This document shows positions 7,746-16,036 of a stretch of DNA of 27,498 nt, in pieces. The first letter of the stretch is position 1. The number at the start of each line of letters is the position of its first letter. Below the pieces are notes generated by a model. The model was not told the origin of the DNA and ran no database searches. It saw nothing but the letters and a program-made list of their open reading frames with translations. Source of the stretch: Clostridia bacterium (GTDB lineage: Bacteria > Bacillota > Clostridia > Christensenellales > Borkfalkiaceae); contig CAAGGZ010000078.1 of NCBI GenBank assembly GCA_900769545.1, positions 1 through 27,498 of the forward strand, in the 5' to 3' direction. The translations under genes and the position numbers were made by a program.

Positions 7746-9860
7746 TTAACGAAGTCCAGACTGGATACGAATGAACGTCTGCTCATCCACGTAAGAGGTA
7801 AGACCTGCGTAAAGGAGAATTTCCTCGGTGGTCATATCAGGATTTACGTCGGTATAGGTGAAGAGCTTGAGATAAGATTCTTTCGCTGCGTCAAAACCCT
7901 CGTCCATTGCGTTAACGTAAATCTGGAGCGCATTAACGCCCGAAATCGCATAGGAAATATAGTAGCAAGGCGAAGAAATGGTAACGTATCTCCAGTATTC
8001 GTCTACACGGTAGTCCTCAGAAATGCCAAGGTATTCAGAAAGACCTGCGTAAACTGCGTCATACTCGTCTGCCGTAATCTTGCCGTCTGCCATAATTTCC
8101 TCGGAGCCAGGACCATTATAGCTATTAAGATATATTGCCTGCTCGAAGCAGTCAACCTGCGTCGCCAAAATAATCGTCTGAATCGTGGAAAGAAGATTGT
8201 AGGTTTCTACAAGCTTAAGAGCGTCTCCGTCAAGGTAGTTTTTCGCATAGCTCATAAAGAGCATTTCCTGACCTTGGGAATGCGTTTCAAGAAGGTCGAA
8301 AGACTGGCTATATTGGTCGTCATTGTAAATCTCGTTCATATAGTGACCGAACTCGTGCGCAACGGTCATAGCAGAGTCGTAGCCTGAGCCAAAGTATGCA
8401 ATAGGAAGATCTACACCACGAATATAGGTAACGTATGCGCCCTCATAAGTACCTCTAAACATATTTCCGTCTGCAATAAGATCGTTCAAGGCGTCAGAGA
8501 AATAAATTTCCTTATCAGGATTAGAGGTGAACGCCATATTCATATCATCAATATAGTCATTGAAGAGCTTGTTGCCAAAAGCGTCCTTGAAGAAGCTGTT
8601 GCTTACGACACTGTAATATGTATTGATGTCTTCCTCGGAAAGACTACCGCTGGTGATGCTACCCCATTTACCGTAAATAGAGTTGTATATGGGAACAATG
8701 TATTCTTTTACGTACTCAACGAACTGCGCTGCGTCTTGATAGGTATAATCTCTGTCATATACGTTTTCGTACGCATACTCAAGATAGTTGTCATAACCGA
8801 GAATTTCCGCCATACGTACGTTGTTTGCAACAAATTCAGCATACAACGTGGGCACCTGAGAACCTACGGTCGCATTGGTGATACCGTTAAATTCGAGCTC
8901 GATTGCGTCGTTTCTGTCCTTAAGAGCGGTGTACTCCTCATTCGCGTAAGCGTTACTGTCAAAGAGGAAGGCTTTGATTTCCTCTTCAGTTGCTCCTTCA
9001 AAGAAGAATTCACGGAACATAGAGTCATACCAAGGCTGGGAGAGCGAGTAGAACTTTGCAACCAAGTCGGTATAGTAGGTCTGCATATCGTTATAACGCT
9101 GCTCAAGATCCGCATTTCTATGATCACAATAGTAAAGCGTCATCGCAATGGAATACTGACCCTGCGCGTCAAAGATAAGATCGCTGTATTCTTCATAGAG
9201 CGCCTCTGCCGCAGCATACGCTTCCGCAAGGGGGCCCTCATCGGTAAGACCGTGAAGTTCGGGATCATAGTCCTCTGCCTCATCAAGAATCGTAGCAAGC
9301 TCGTTGTGCTTTGCTTCAAGAAGAGCCTTGTCATCGTCGTTAAAGGTGAAGGTGAGCGTTTCGGCATACTTGCCGTTGCCTTGCGCCAACTTCGTGTATG
9401 TACAGCCCTTTCTCATACAGTAGGTAAGTCTGGACGCCTCTTCAAATTCACACATATCGTGACCGAGCGATGCGCTTTCCTCAACCTCCTCGTAGCTACA
9501 ACGAGTACACTTATACTTGACAACGCCAGGTTTTACACAGGTAGCAGGCGTCGTAGAATAATACTGAACGTCGTGACCCAATTTAGGAACAACTTCCTCC
9601 GTCGTCTCACCACAGCTACACTTGAGCTTTTTATAGCCATCCTTACCGCAGTATGCCTTCTTGCTTTCGTATACTACGAACTCATGAACGTGCGCATCTT
9701 GGCTATCGATACTTTCAACGCTTTCGTCAATGCTTTCAGTCTGCTGACTATCTTTATTTCCGCCCAAGGCATTTTTAATGCCGTCGGGAAGATATTGACA
9801 GCCTGCAAGGCTGGTTACCGTCGCCAATAAAACCAAAAGAGTAAGAATAAATTTTTTCAT
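7746..9860 (-). CDS. M3-family metallopeptidase lipoprotein with N-terminal Cys-rich repeats
   Basis: A 704-aa predicted surface zinc peptidase related to oligoendopeptidase F (peptidase family M3). Signal peptide with lipobox LAG|C at Cys21, then an acidic Ser linker. Residues 57-160 hold two full and one partial repeat of about 40 aa, each with paired cysteines and a closing LGHD (Cys72/81/83, 108/118/121, 137/148/153). Similar repeats are common in clostridial surface proteins. The catalytic domain has HEFGH at 502-506 (His502, Glu503, His506) and LETHSQGQE, whose Glu525 is the likely third zinc ligand, as in the EAPSQ motif of thimet-type enzymes. It has a single-gene context with its own promoter and terminator. 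M3 enzymes are mostly cytosolic, so a lipid-anchored form with a Cys-rich stalk is less usual. The likely role is trimming peptides outside the cell. Confidence 0.92.
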   Translation of the reverse strand: MKKFILTLLVLLATVTSLAGCQYLPDGIKNALGGNKDSQQTESIDESVESIDSQDAHVHEFVVYESKKAYCGKDGYKKLKCSCGETTEEVVPKLGHDVQYYSTTPATCVKPGVVKYKCTRCSYEEVEESASLGHDMCEFEEASRLTYCMRKGCTYTKLAQGNGKYAETLTFTFNDDDKALLEAKHNELATILDEAEDYDPELHGLTDEGPLAEAYAAAEALYEEYSDLIFDAQGQYSIAMTLYYCDHRNADLEQRYNDMQTYYTDLVAKFYSLSQPWYDSMFREFFFEGATEEEIKAFLFDSNAYANEEYTALKDRNDAIELEFNGITNATVGSQVPTLYAEFVANNVRMAEILGYDNYLEYAYENVYDRDYTYQDAAQFVEYVKEYIVPIYNSIYGKWGSITSGSLSEEDINTYYSVVSNSFFKDAFGNKLFNDYIDDMNMAFTSNPDKEIYFSDALNDLIADGNMFRGTYEGAYVTYIRGVDLPIAYFGSGYDSAMTVAHEFGHYMNEIYNDDQYSQSFDLLETHSQGQEMLFMSYAKNYLDGDALKLVETYNLLSTIQTIILATQVDCFEQAIYLNSYNGPGSEEIMADGKITADEYDAVYAGLSEYLGISEDYRVDEYWRYVTISSPCYYISYAISGVNALQIYVNAMDEGFDAAKESYLKLFTYTDVNPDMTTEEILLYAGLTSYVDEQTFIRIQSGLR

Positions 9861-9890
9861 TGCCGTTCTCCTTATTCAAATTATAGGAAT

Positions 9891-9919
9891 ATTTTAGCAC
9901 ACCGCGCGCAGAATTGCAA
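9891..9919 (-). promoter_or_regulatory. Candidate promoter of the M3 peptidase gene
   Basis: TTGCAA (9914-9919) and TAAAAT (9891-9896) on the minus strand, 17 nt apart, about 35 nt upstream of the ATG at 9860. A TATAAT further downstream lacks a -35 partner. Confidence 0.55.
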
Positions 9920-10135
9920 TAATTCCATAGGCAATTTTGTAATTTTTTTTAAATAAAAATTTGTTTTTTGCATTATAACCCAGTTTTTTATTCAAAAAAA
10001 CGATTGATTTTTGACTAAAATTTTCCCATCCCCTCTTTTCCTCCTCTCCGTTAAATATTGAAGTCTCCGCGCAATTTATACAAATACATAGCCCCCCTTC
10101 ATTGAGAATAAACACCAACTTTTTTAAAAAAGCAT

Positions 10136-10168
10136 AAAGACGACTCGCTTTCACGAATCGTCTTTTCC
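10136..10168 (-). terminator. Terminator of the mannosidase-rhamnosidase operon
   Basis: AAAGACGA-x-TCG and CGA-x-TCGTCTTT form an 11-bp stem with one mismatch around a short loop. On the minus strand it is followed by a T-rich tract. It lies about 60 nt after the stop at 10227. Confidence 0.7.
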
Positions 10169-10226
10169 TAAAAGTTTTAGTAAAAACTCTCTTATCCTGT
10201 TCTCCTATCTCAAACAACGGAGAATA

Positions 10227-12824
10227 TTAGATTTTCCGAACAATCCATTCGCCGCAGGGAATATCCAACGACAAACTATCCTGCGCTTGAACAAGCGTTG
10301 TTTTAACTCCGTTCGAGACTTCAAAACCGCCGCGCAAACCGTCTATGCGTATTTTCCCTGTTAATCCGTAAGGAATCTTCGCGCGCAAAACAAAGCCGTC
10401 TTTTGCGTTGTATTCCACGGAAACGTCTCCCTTATCGAGTGATTTTTGCGCGTGAGCTTCAGGGATTTCCTGAATAAATCGCGGCGAAATACGTATTTCG
10501 TTATTATAAACCCCACGAAGATCCAAGCCTGCAACATACTCGAACAGCCAACTAACCACACTGCCAAACATTGGATGACAATGCGATAAATCTCCGTCAT
10601 CGTCAATCACTTCTTCGCTCTCCTCGCTGAATTTATAGGCAATCCACTTCTTGCTCCAATGCTCGGAAATCGTCGTTTCGCCGTCCAACAAATACGCAAA
10701 GGACGGATAATCGGTCTGTCGCATCAGCTTGAGAGCCAAATCCTTCATACCGTTTTCGGTGAAGTATTCAAGCAAAATGGGCGTCAGCACAATACCCGTA
10801 TCAAAATGCCCTTTTGTCTCGTTTTCATAATACTTTCGCACCGCTTGCCGCAACGCAGGCGCGTCTTTTTCTTCGGGAATCCCTGCCCAAAGCGCAAACA
10901 CCGTTTCCCCTTGCACGCCCTTTGCATAACAAAGTTTTTCTTTATCAAAATAGGTCTGATTAACGGCTTTTTTGATATTTTCAGCCAATAACGTCAAACG
11001 CTGTAAATACTCTCCGTAAAGCGTTTTGTGGATGTCGTTGAGCGACTTTACGCTCAAATAAAAAGCAACGGCGTTAAAATAACGGGTATCAAACACGACC
11101 ACGTTTGGCGAGAGCCAATCGCTTAAGCACCATTCTCTGCCATTGTTTTTCGGTAAATAATCACCGCTGTGGCATTTATCGAAAAATTCCACCCACTTTT
11201 CTATTGCGGAGTAGCCCTTTTCCAAGTACGACTTGTCGCCCGTTACATTATAGAGCGTTTTGGTAAGCTCTACAATCGCCTGTCCCCAGTAAAAACCGCC
11301 GCCGCAGCCCATTCGAGGCGAGGTATGCGGCACGTAACCGTCGATTTCCTGCGAATCGATAATATCCGTCAGCCATTTAAAATAAAAGCCTTCCGCATTA
11401 AAATTATACAGCACCGCGCGCGCCGTCAAATGCCCGTCGCCCGTGTAGGGTTTCTTTTCTCTATGCGGACAATCCGTGGGAACGCCTGCGTGCATATTAC
11501 AAAGCTGGGTATAAAGATACTTTTTATAAATATCGTTAAAGAGCGGCTCGGAGCAAGTAAACGCTCCGTCCTTTTGAATATCCGCATGAAGAAAATAAGA
11601 TTGCAGATTTTTAATCTCGATTGGCTTATCTGCTTCTATTTCCACGTAACGATAACAATGCCAATTATACAAAGGCTTGACGGTATCCTTTTTACCGCTT
11701 AAAATATATTGCGCGCTCTGCGTAAAAGAAGCCGTGCGGAAATTCAAGCTCCCGTCTTTATCCATTGCCTCGGCAAAACGAGCCGTAACCACCGTTTCCT
11801 CTTCGCCTGTCAACACGCAAGACAAGCCGCCCGTATGGTTTTGACCGAAATCGTATATTCGCTTATTGCCTTGCTGTGATACGAGCTTCGCCTCAAAAAT
11901 CTCGCCAATGCAATCTCCTCGCATAAGCGCAGGGCGCAACGCAATTTCTTCTTCCAATGCCTTTGCCTGCGTGAAATTGTATTCTTTGTTACGAAAATCA
12001 AGCCTATCCCCATTATAGAGCGTGGACGCGCTGTTCGTAACCGTGTAAAGACAGCTTTCGTCGCTGACGACGTATTCCGTTCCGTCGGCATAGCGGAGCG
12101 CTACCAAGAATTTCAATCGAGCTTGCCCAAAATGCCAATAGGAAATAAACGTTTGGTCGGTATTATTAAAATACCCGGGCGCAACCTCTGTCGTTAAAAC
12201 ATTTTTTCCTGCGTTCACGAACGGCGTAATGTCATAGGAGTTGTAAAAGGCGTAGTACGTTTCGTTCAGTTTTTCCATCAACGCGCTGTCGTTGCGCTTG
12301 ATATAATCACTGAAATCGGGTTTATAGAAATGCCCGTCCACCTCTGCTCCGTTCAAGCGGAAATCGTAAAAACCAAGTCCGCAAATATGTAAACGAGCCG
12401 ACAATAATCCGTCTTTTGCCGCAAAATTTTTCTTAAAAAGGAGCAGCTTATCCGTAGGCTCGTTTGCGCCTATCCATTTTGCGGCGGATAAATCTTCTGC
12501 CCATTCAAAAAAGGAAGTTTCCGACACAGTATTGTTTGCGCAAATGCGCCAATATACACGCTCCCCTGCTTTTCCTTGCAGGTTCAACCGAACGCGCGTT
12601 TCTTGGTGCGCGCCGCTATAAATATCGTATATCCCCTTTTCGAGATTTTCCTTACTGCTCGCCAACGCCAACGTATATTCGTCAAACGAATACGCGCCTT
12701 TATGAAAGGAAAATACTACCTCACCGCAATCTACCGCAAGCGGCTCGGCAAGATAATTACATTGTAATTGCAAACGCATAATGCTTTGATTTTCCATAAA
12801 TGAAATAATTTTTTCTTTTATCAC
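10227..12824 (-). CDS. GH78-type alpha-L-rhamnosidase
   Basis: An 865-aa glycoside hydrolase of the GH78 type, which removes terminal alpha-L-rhamnose by inversion. An N-terminal Fn3/beta-sandwich region (to about 110) is followed by a carbohydrate-binding-like domain with AKWIGA and NGDRLDFR. The (alpha/alpha)6 barrel carries the family signature DCPHREKKPYTGDGH at 451-465 (Asp451, Glu456, Asp463), and TTISEHW has the probable general base Glu721. A C-terminal beta domain (SPRF...) closes the protein. There is no signal peptide, so it is probably cytoplasmic. It starts with GTG, whose last two bases belong to the TGA of the mannosidase gene (4-nt GTGA overlap); no clear SD precedes it, so translation is probably coupled. 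An in-frame ATG nine codons later is an alternative start. The substrate is probably an oligosaccharide already taken up. Confidence 0.9.
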   Translation of the reverse strand: MIKEKIISFMENQSIMRLQLQCNYLAEPLAVDCGEVVFSFHKGAYSFDEYTLALASSKENLEKGIYDIYSGAHQETRVRLNLQGKAGERVYWRICANNTVSETSFFEWAEDLSAAKWIGANEPTDKLLLFKKNFAAKDGLLSARLHICGLGFYDFRLNGAEVDGHFYKPDFSDYIKRNDSALMEKLNETYYAFYNSYDITPFVNAGKNVLTTEVAPGYFNNTDQTFISYWHFGQARLKFLVALRYADGTEYVVSDESCLYTVTNSASTLYNGDRLDFRNKEYNFTQAKALEEEIALRPALMRGDCIGEIFEAKLVSQQGNKRIYDFGQNHTGGLSCVLTGEEETVVTARFAEAMDKDGSLNFRTASFTQSAQYILSGKKDTVKPLYNWHCYRYVEIEADKPIEIKNLQSYFLHADIQKDGAFTCSEPLFNDIYKKYLYTQLCNMHAGVPTDCPHREKKPYTGDGHLTARAVLYNFNAEGFYFKWLTDIIDSQEIDGYVPHTSPRMGCGGGFYWGQAIVELTKTLYNVTGDKSYLEKGYSAIEKWVEFFDKCHSGDYLPKNNGREWCLSDWLSPNVVVFDTRYFNAVAFYLSVKSLNDIHKTLYGEYLQRLTLLAENIKKAVNQTYFDKEKLCYAKGVQGETVFALWAGIPEEKDAPALRQAVRKYYENETKGHFDTGIVLTPILLEYFTENGMKDLALKLMRQTDYPSFAYLLDGETTISEHWSKKWIAYKFSEESEEVIDDDGDLSHCHPMFGSVVSWLFEYVAGLDLRGVYNNEIRISPRFIQEIPEAHAQKSLDKGDVSVEYNAKDGFVLRAKIPYGLTGKIRIDGLRGGFEVSNGVKTTLVQAQDSLSLDIPCGEWIVRKI

Positions 12825-15220
12825 ACAGGCATTCTATCGTGAATTACTTTACCGACGCCGTCTTTGATAACGATAGAAACGACTTCGCCCTTGCTTGCAT
12901 TCCCCTCCACCGAAACGTCGCCGATAGTCAATTTGAAATCTGCCGTCGTTTCCGCAGGGTTATATACACGGGCAATATATTCGCCCTTTTCGTTATGATG
13001 ACAGTTCGTCAAAACCACGTCACCCGAGAGCGAAACATTGGCATAATTCTTATTTTCTTTGCCTGTGGGGAATACGTTTACCGCATACGGTTTTTGATTA
13101 AATAATTCCGCCGCGCGATAAATTTCGCTGACGTTTCCACGCATAATTCTAAAGTTGAACGCATACCTGCCCCCGTCAATTCTCGGCATATAGCGGTCAT
13201 GAGGGTACAACTGCAACTCCCCAATCGGATGGAAGCAATACCCCGAACCACGGAGCAACGTAAGGTGAATATAGCCGTCTTCCACTTTCCCTGCATAGAT
13301 ACTATCATTGAGCACGGAGAAAATTTCTCCGTTTGCATTTTGTACGCCGAACCATTTTTGGAATACGCATTCCGTATTCGGTTTTTGTTCAAATACGAAC
13401 GGCCCGTCGCCTACCGCAACGCCGTCTTTAAATTCTTCAGGCAGAGGAATTTTAACACGCAACAGCTTGTTCTTTTCCGCAAACTCAACCGTAGCTTTTA
13501 CGTCCGTATAAGGTTGATTTTTATATTCTGTTACCTGCAATACGGCATTCGTCTTTCCGTTTGTATAAAATCCCTCGTAAGACGACATAATCACGCCGTC
13601 TTCGATAATATGTTCCGCCGAAATCCCCTCGCCCAAAGCGCAAAATTCTGCCGTTTCCTCTTTCGTCATTTCACGCATTGCAACGGGATTTTCGCCAACC
13701 GCTTTGAGTTCCTTTTCGCTCATTCCCCAAGGGTCAGCGGTATCGTCATAAATTTCAAATATAGGCTTTCCAATGGAAATATGCTCGTCCATGCGACATT
13801 CTTTCGCAGGCAAGAAAATGGGCGTTCTGGGAACTTCCGTCACCTTGATTTCAAATCTCGTCAAAGACATGGGTGCCAGCTTTCCTTCAAAAACCACTTT
13901 TTTACGCCAATCCAAATTCAGCGTAGATTCTTCTTTCACCGTCTGACAAGGAATTTCTTTTCCCTCGAAATACACGTGCGGCGTGTAACGAATCTCTTCT
14001 TCCCAGTTTTGGTTTTCGAGCATAAACTCCACTTCAATCGGCGTTGTCACTTCATAGGGAGCGTAATTGAACACGAATACAGGGAATTCGCCTGCCTCGG
14101 CGTGCTTTTGCCCCATCGCCATACGCAAGAATACCTTTGTACGGTAATCACGCACCACTTTTTCCGCCAAAGACAGCGCGCAGAGCCCCTCTCGTTCCCC
14201 TTCTTCTACGGAAGTACCGGGAAGTATATCGTGGAACGTCGCAAACAGGATTTTCTTTTCCGCCGTTTTCATATCCGACGTATCGAAAGAAATTCCGTTG
14301 AGATTAGCTATTGCCAACATTTTTTCGGTAGCGTAGAACAAGTTTTCCGCTTTTCTAAACCCTTGCTTGATTCTCGCCATAGACGAGTAACAACCCGGCA
14401 TACAGGTAATCAACGAGGTTTTTACTTCCCCTGATACGTTCACGCCGTCTGCGAACAAAGCGTCGGGCGTACTGTGCTTGATTTCTACTCCGTCTATTTT
14501 CAGCTCTGCAATATCTCTCAAATCCTTACGGGAAGGACCGCCGCCGTGGTTGCCCACTCCCCAAAGGGAATAGTCCACGTCTTCCATACCGCTACGTTCT
14601 TTACCGTCCGAATCCGAACCGAGCATCCACGTCGGAGTACCTTCTATTTCTCTTTTGATTTTCACCACTGCCTCACCCAGCCACGTGCCGTATGACTCGC
14701 TGTTGGTGGAAATGATGGAGCTTCCGTCAGGCGAAGTCCATTTGAAAAATCTACCGGGATAGGTAAACTGATGTTTATTCGGACGGCAAGCCATATACCC
14801 AACGTAGCCGTTCTTCACCAAAATCTGCGGTAATCCAACGCTGTGTCCAAACGCGTCAAAGTTATAGGCAACGGTGGGTTCCACGTCAAATTTTTCCTTG
14901 AAATAAGACTTCCCGACGCTGATTTGTCTAACGAACGTTTCCCCCGAGGGCATATTGCAATCGGGTTGCAAATACCAGCCGCCGACAATCTTCCATTTGC
15001 CTTGCTTTACCAAGCCCTGAATACGCTCAAATAAATCGGGAGCGGACTCCTCTATCGCCTCATAGAGCATAGATTCATTGTGACAAAAGATATAATCAAA
15101 TTCTTCTGCCAAATCCGCCGCCGATTTAAAGGTTGCTATTGCCGAAGAAATCCCCTCGTCCCACGTCCATTGCCAAACGGGATCGATATGCGCGTTACAA
15201 ATCAAGTGCAGTTTTTTCAT
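12821..15220 (-). CDS. GH38 alpha-mannosidase
   Basis: A 799-aa retaining alpha-mannosidase of family GH38. The N-terminal catalytic domain starts at once with the zinc site HIDPVWQW (His11, Asp13). YNFDAFGHS provides Asp122, the expected nucleophile and zinc ligand, and FHDILPGTS supplies the last zinc His. Beta-rich middle and C-terminal domains follow, as usual for the family, and the length is near that of bacterial members. It has no signal peptide, so it acts in the cytoplasm. AAAGGACGG precedes the ATG at 15220. It overlaps the GH78 gene by 4 nt, so both enzymes should be made together, hinting at a substrate with both mannose and rhamnose or at shared induction (inference). Its own promoter lies about 170 nt upstream, beyond a possibly structured leader. 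Confidence 0.94.
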   Translation of the reverse strand: MKKLHLICNAHIDPVWQWTWDEGISSAIATFKSAADLAEEFDYIFCHNESMLYEAIEESAPDLFERIQGLVKQGKWKIVGGWYLQPDCNMPSGETFVRQISVGKSYFKEKFDVEPTVAYNFDAFGHSVGLPQILVKNGYVGYMACRPNKHQFTYPGRFFKWTSPDGSSIISTNSESYGTWLGEAVVKIKREIEGTPTWMLGSDSDGKERSGMEDVDYSLWGVGNHGGGPSRKDLRDIAELKIDGVEIKHSTPDALFADGVNVSGEVKTSLITCMPGCYSSMARIKQGFRKAENLFYATEKMLAIANLNGISFDTSDMKTAEKKILFATFHDILPGTSVEEGEREGLCALSLAEKVVRDYRTKVFLRMAMGQKHAEAGEFPVFVFNYAPYEVTTPIEVEFMLENQNWEEEIRYTPHVYFEGKEIPCQTVKEESTLNLDWRKKVVFEGKLAPMSLTRFEIKVTEVPRTPIFLPAKECRMDEHISIGKPIFEIYDDTADPWGMSEKELKAVGENPVAMREMTKEETAEFCALGEGISAEHIIEDGVIMSSYEGFYTNGKTNAVLQVTEYKNQPYTDVKATVEFAEKNKLLRVKIPLPEEFKDGVAVGDGPFVFEQKPNTECVFQKWFGVQNANGEIFSVLNDSIYAGKVEDGYIHLTLLRGSGYCFHPIGELQLYPHDRYMPRIDGGRYAFNFRIMRGNVSEIYRAAELFNQKPYAVNVFPTGKENKNYANVSLSGDVVLTNCHHNEKGEYIARVYNPAETTADFKLTIGDVSVEGNASKGEVVSIVIKDGVGKVIHDRMPV

Positions 15221-15380
15221 AATAGCCGTCCTTTATCTATGAATTTAATAAATTAAAATACTTTCGCCCACAGGGATAGCAACGAAAACTCTTCCGTTTT
15301 TCTCCGCTGAAATGTTTCCCTTTGAGCGGATACGGCGGACAATATCTCACCGTAACAGTCCATCTTTTTTGATAATAACC
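15221..15380 (-). promoter_or_regulatory. Leader of the mannosidase-rhamnosidase transcript, possibly structured
   Basis: The roughly 160-nt 5' region between promoter and mannosidase ATG is much richer in G/C and complementary segments than other gaps. On the minus strand it can form GGAC/GTCC, a nested CCGT-TCCGCT / AGCGGA-ACGG helix, a competing AACG/CGTT pairing and a CCC-TGT-GGG hairpin. It matches no riboswitch class I know. No short frame in it has both a start and an SD. A regulatory RNA is possible but unproven. Confidence 0.35.
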
Positions 15381-15386
15381 TATTTA

Positions 15387-15415
15387 ATTTTATCAGTTTT
15401 TCCTGTAAAAAGCAA
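15387..15415 (-). promoter_or_regulatory. Candidate promoter of the mannosidase-rhamnosidase operon
   Basis: TTGCTT (15410-15415) and TAAAAT (15387-15392, preceded by TGA) are 17 nt apart on the minus strand. The -10 is good and the -35 is poor. Confidence 0.5.
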
Positions 15416-15501
15416 TACTTTTACAGATAATTCTTTAAATAAAATCGTTGATATTTGGATAGGTAACACCCCTTTCCCCATTCCTTTTCGTTACAAGAAT
15501 A

Positions 15502-15538
15502 AAATATGCGGCTATCTATTATAAATAACCGCATATTT
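15502..15538 (-). terminator. Terminator of the upstream glycan cluster
   Basis: AAATATGCGG-x-TAT and ATA-x-CCGCATATTT form a 13-bp stem with one mismatch, flanked by T-rich tracts on both sides. It lies about 45 nt after the stop of the 43-aa peptide gene, closing the operon that starts near 22400. Confidence 0.7.
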
Positions 15539-15581
15539 TTCTTTATTCTAATATTTTATGAAATGCTTGTTAAGAATATTC

Positions 15582-15713
15582 TCAATTGTTTCCCGTAAAA
15601 TTTTCAGGGAAATCGGGCATATTCTCTACATTATCGTTTTGAGAAGTTCTAACAATATCTTCTTCGTTAAAGAAAACCACTTCCAATTCCATATTTTTAT
15701 ATATCTTTTTCAT
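15582..15713 (-). CDS. 43-aa small acidic peptide, unknown function
   Basis: A short gene missed by ordinary length cut-offs. The ATG at 15713 has AAGGAG 7 nt upstream, and the frame runs 43 codons to TGA. The peptide begins with a basic KKIYKN, then ELEVVFFNEEDIVRTS, and ends in an acidic, Asn/Pro-rich tail (DFPENFTGNN). No Cys, signal peptide or membrane segment is present. The layout (KK-x-Y, E-x-x-V, E-D-I/V-x-x-x-S, variable tail) resembles small uncharacterised clostridial peptides that I remember as common near surface or glycan genes. That link is from memory and not tested. It lies 11 nt after the stop of the orphan domain at 15725 and directly before the operon terminator. Confidence 0.65.
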   Translation of the reverse strand: MKKIYKNMELEVVFFNEEDIVRTSQNDNVENMPDFPENFTGNN

Positions 15714-15724
15714 AAGCTTTCTCC

Positions 15725-16036
15725 TTATCTAACTTCCACGATAATATTTCCTAACGAAACGTTGACGTAAATTTTGCCATCTTCAACGGTATACGCACTT
15801 GCATCCAACGCAAAACCGTTGACATACACTTTATAATCCGTCTCAGGCGCATCAAAGACTACTTGCAAGCTCAAGCCTTTCGCTGCTTCCTCTTCACTGA
15901 TAGAAGTGATTTGCATAGCGTTTTCACGAATCGTCAAATCATACTTAACGTCACAGAACAAAAGATTTTCCGTCGTCCAGTATTCGAGACCACTCGGAAG
16001 CTGAGGCGCCACTTGCAACGTATCGCCAGCGTTTAC
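15725..16036 (-). pseudogene. Orphan C-terminal domain, remnant of a duplicated glycosidase-like lipoprotein
   Basis: An open frame of about 100 codons whose product aligns over its whole length with the last ~100 residues of the 827-aa protein encoded just upstream: YW-x-TENLLF, KYDLT, GLS-x-QVV and VEV-K/R are shared in order. Similarity begins right at the stop codon of that gene. There is no ATG and no SD; the only start-like codon is TTG at 16018. The frame is -1 relative to the 827-aa gene. The simplest reading is an old tandem duplicate that lost its first ~730 codons by deletion. A frameshift at the upstream stop, adding a second copy of the domain, is formally possible but no slippery sequence supports it. 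Confidence 0.75.

Larger units (their letters stand above)
9861..10226. other. 366-bp intergenic region
   Basis: Holds the peptidase promoter at its left end and the terminator of the rhamnosidase operon at 10136-10168. The AT-rich middle (about 9925-10130) shows no gene or site I can support. Confidence 0.6.

Noticed and set aside
7513..7749. A 78-codon plus-strand frame
   Set aside because: It runs through the tRNA 3'-end echo and two hairpin terminators and has no SD.
9894..10217. A 107-codon minus-strand frame between the peptidase and rhamnosidase genes
   Set aside because: It spans the rhamnosidase operon terminator and the peptidase promoter, has biased basic composition, and has no good RBS.
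15312..15524. A 70-codon plus-strand frame in the mannosidase leader
   Set aside because: It is opposite to all local transcription, has no SD, and overlaps the promoter and leader.
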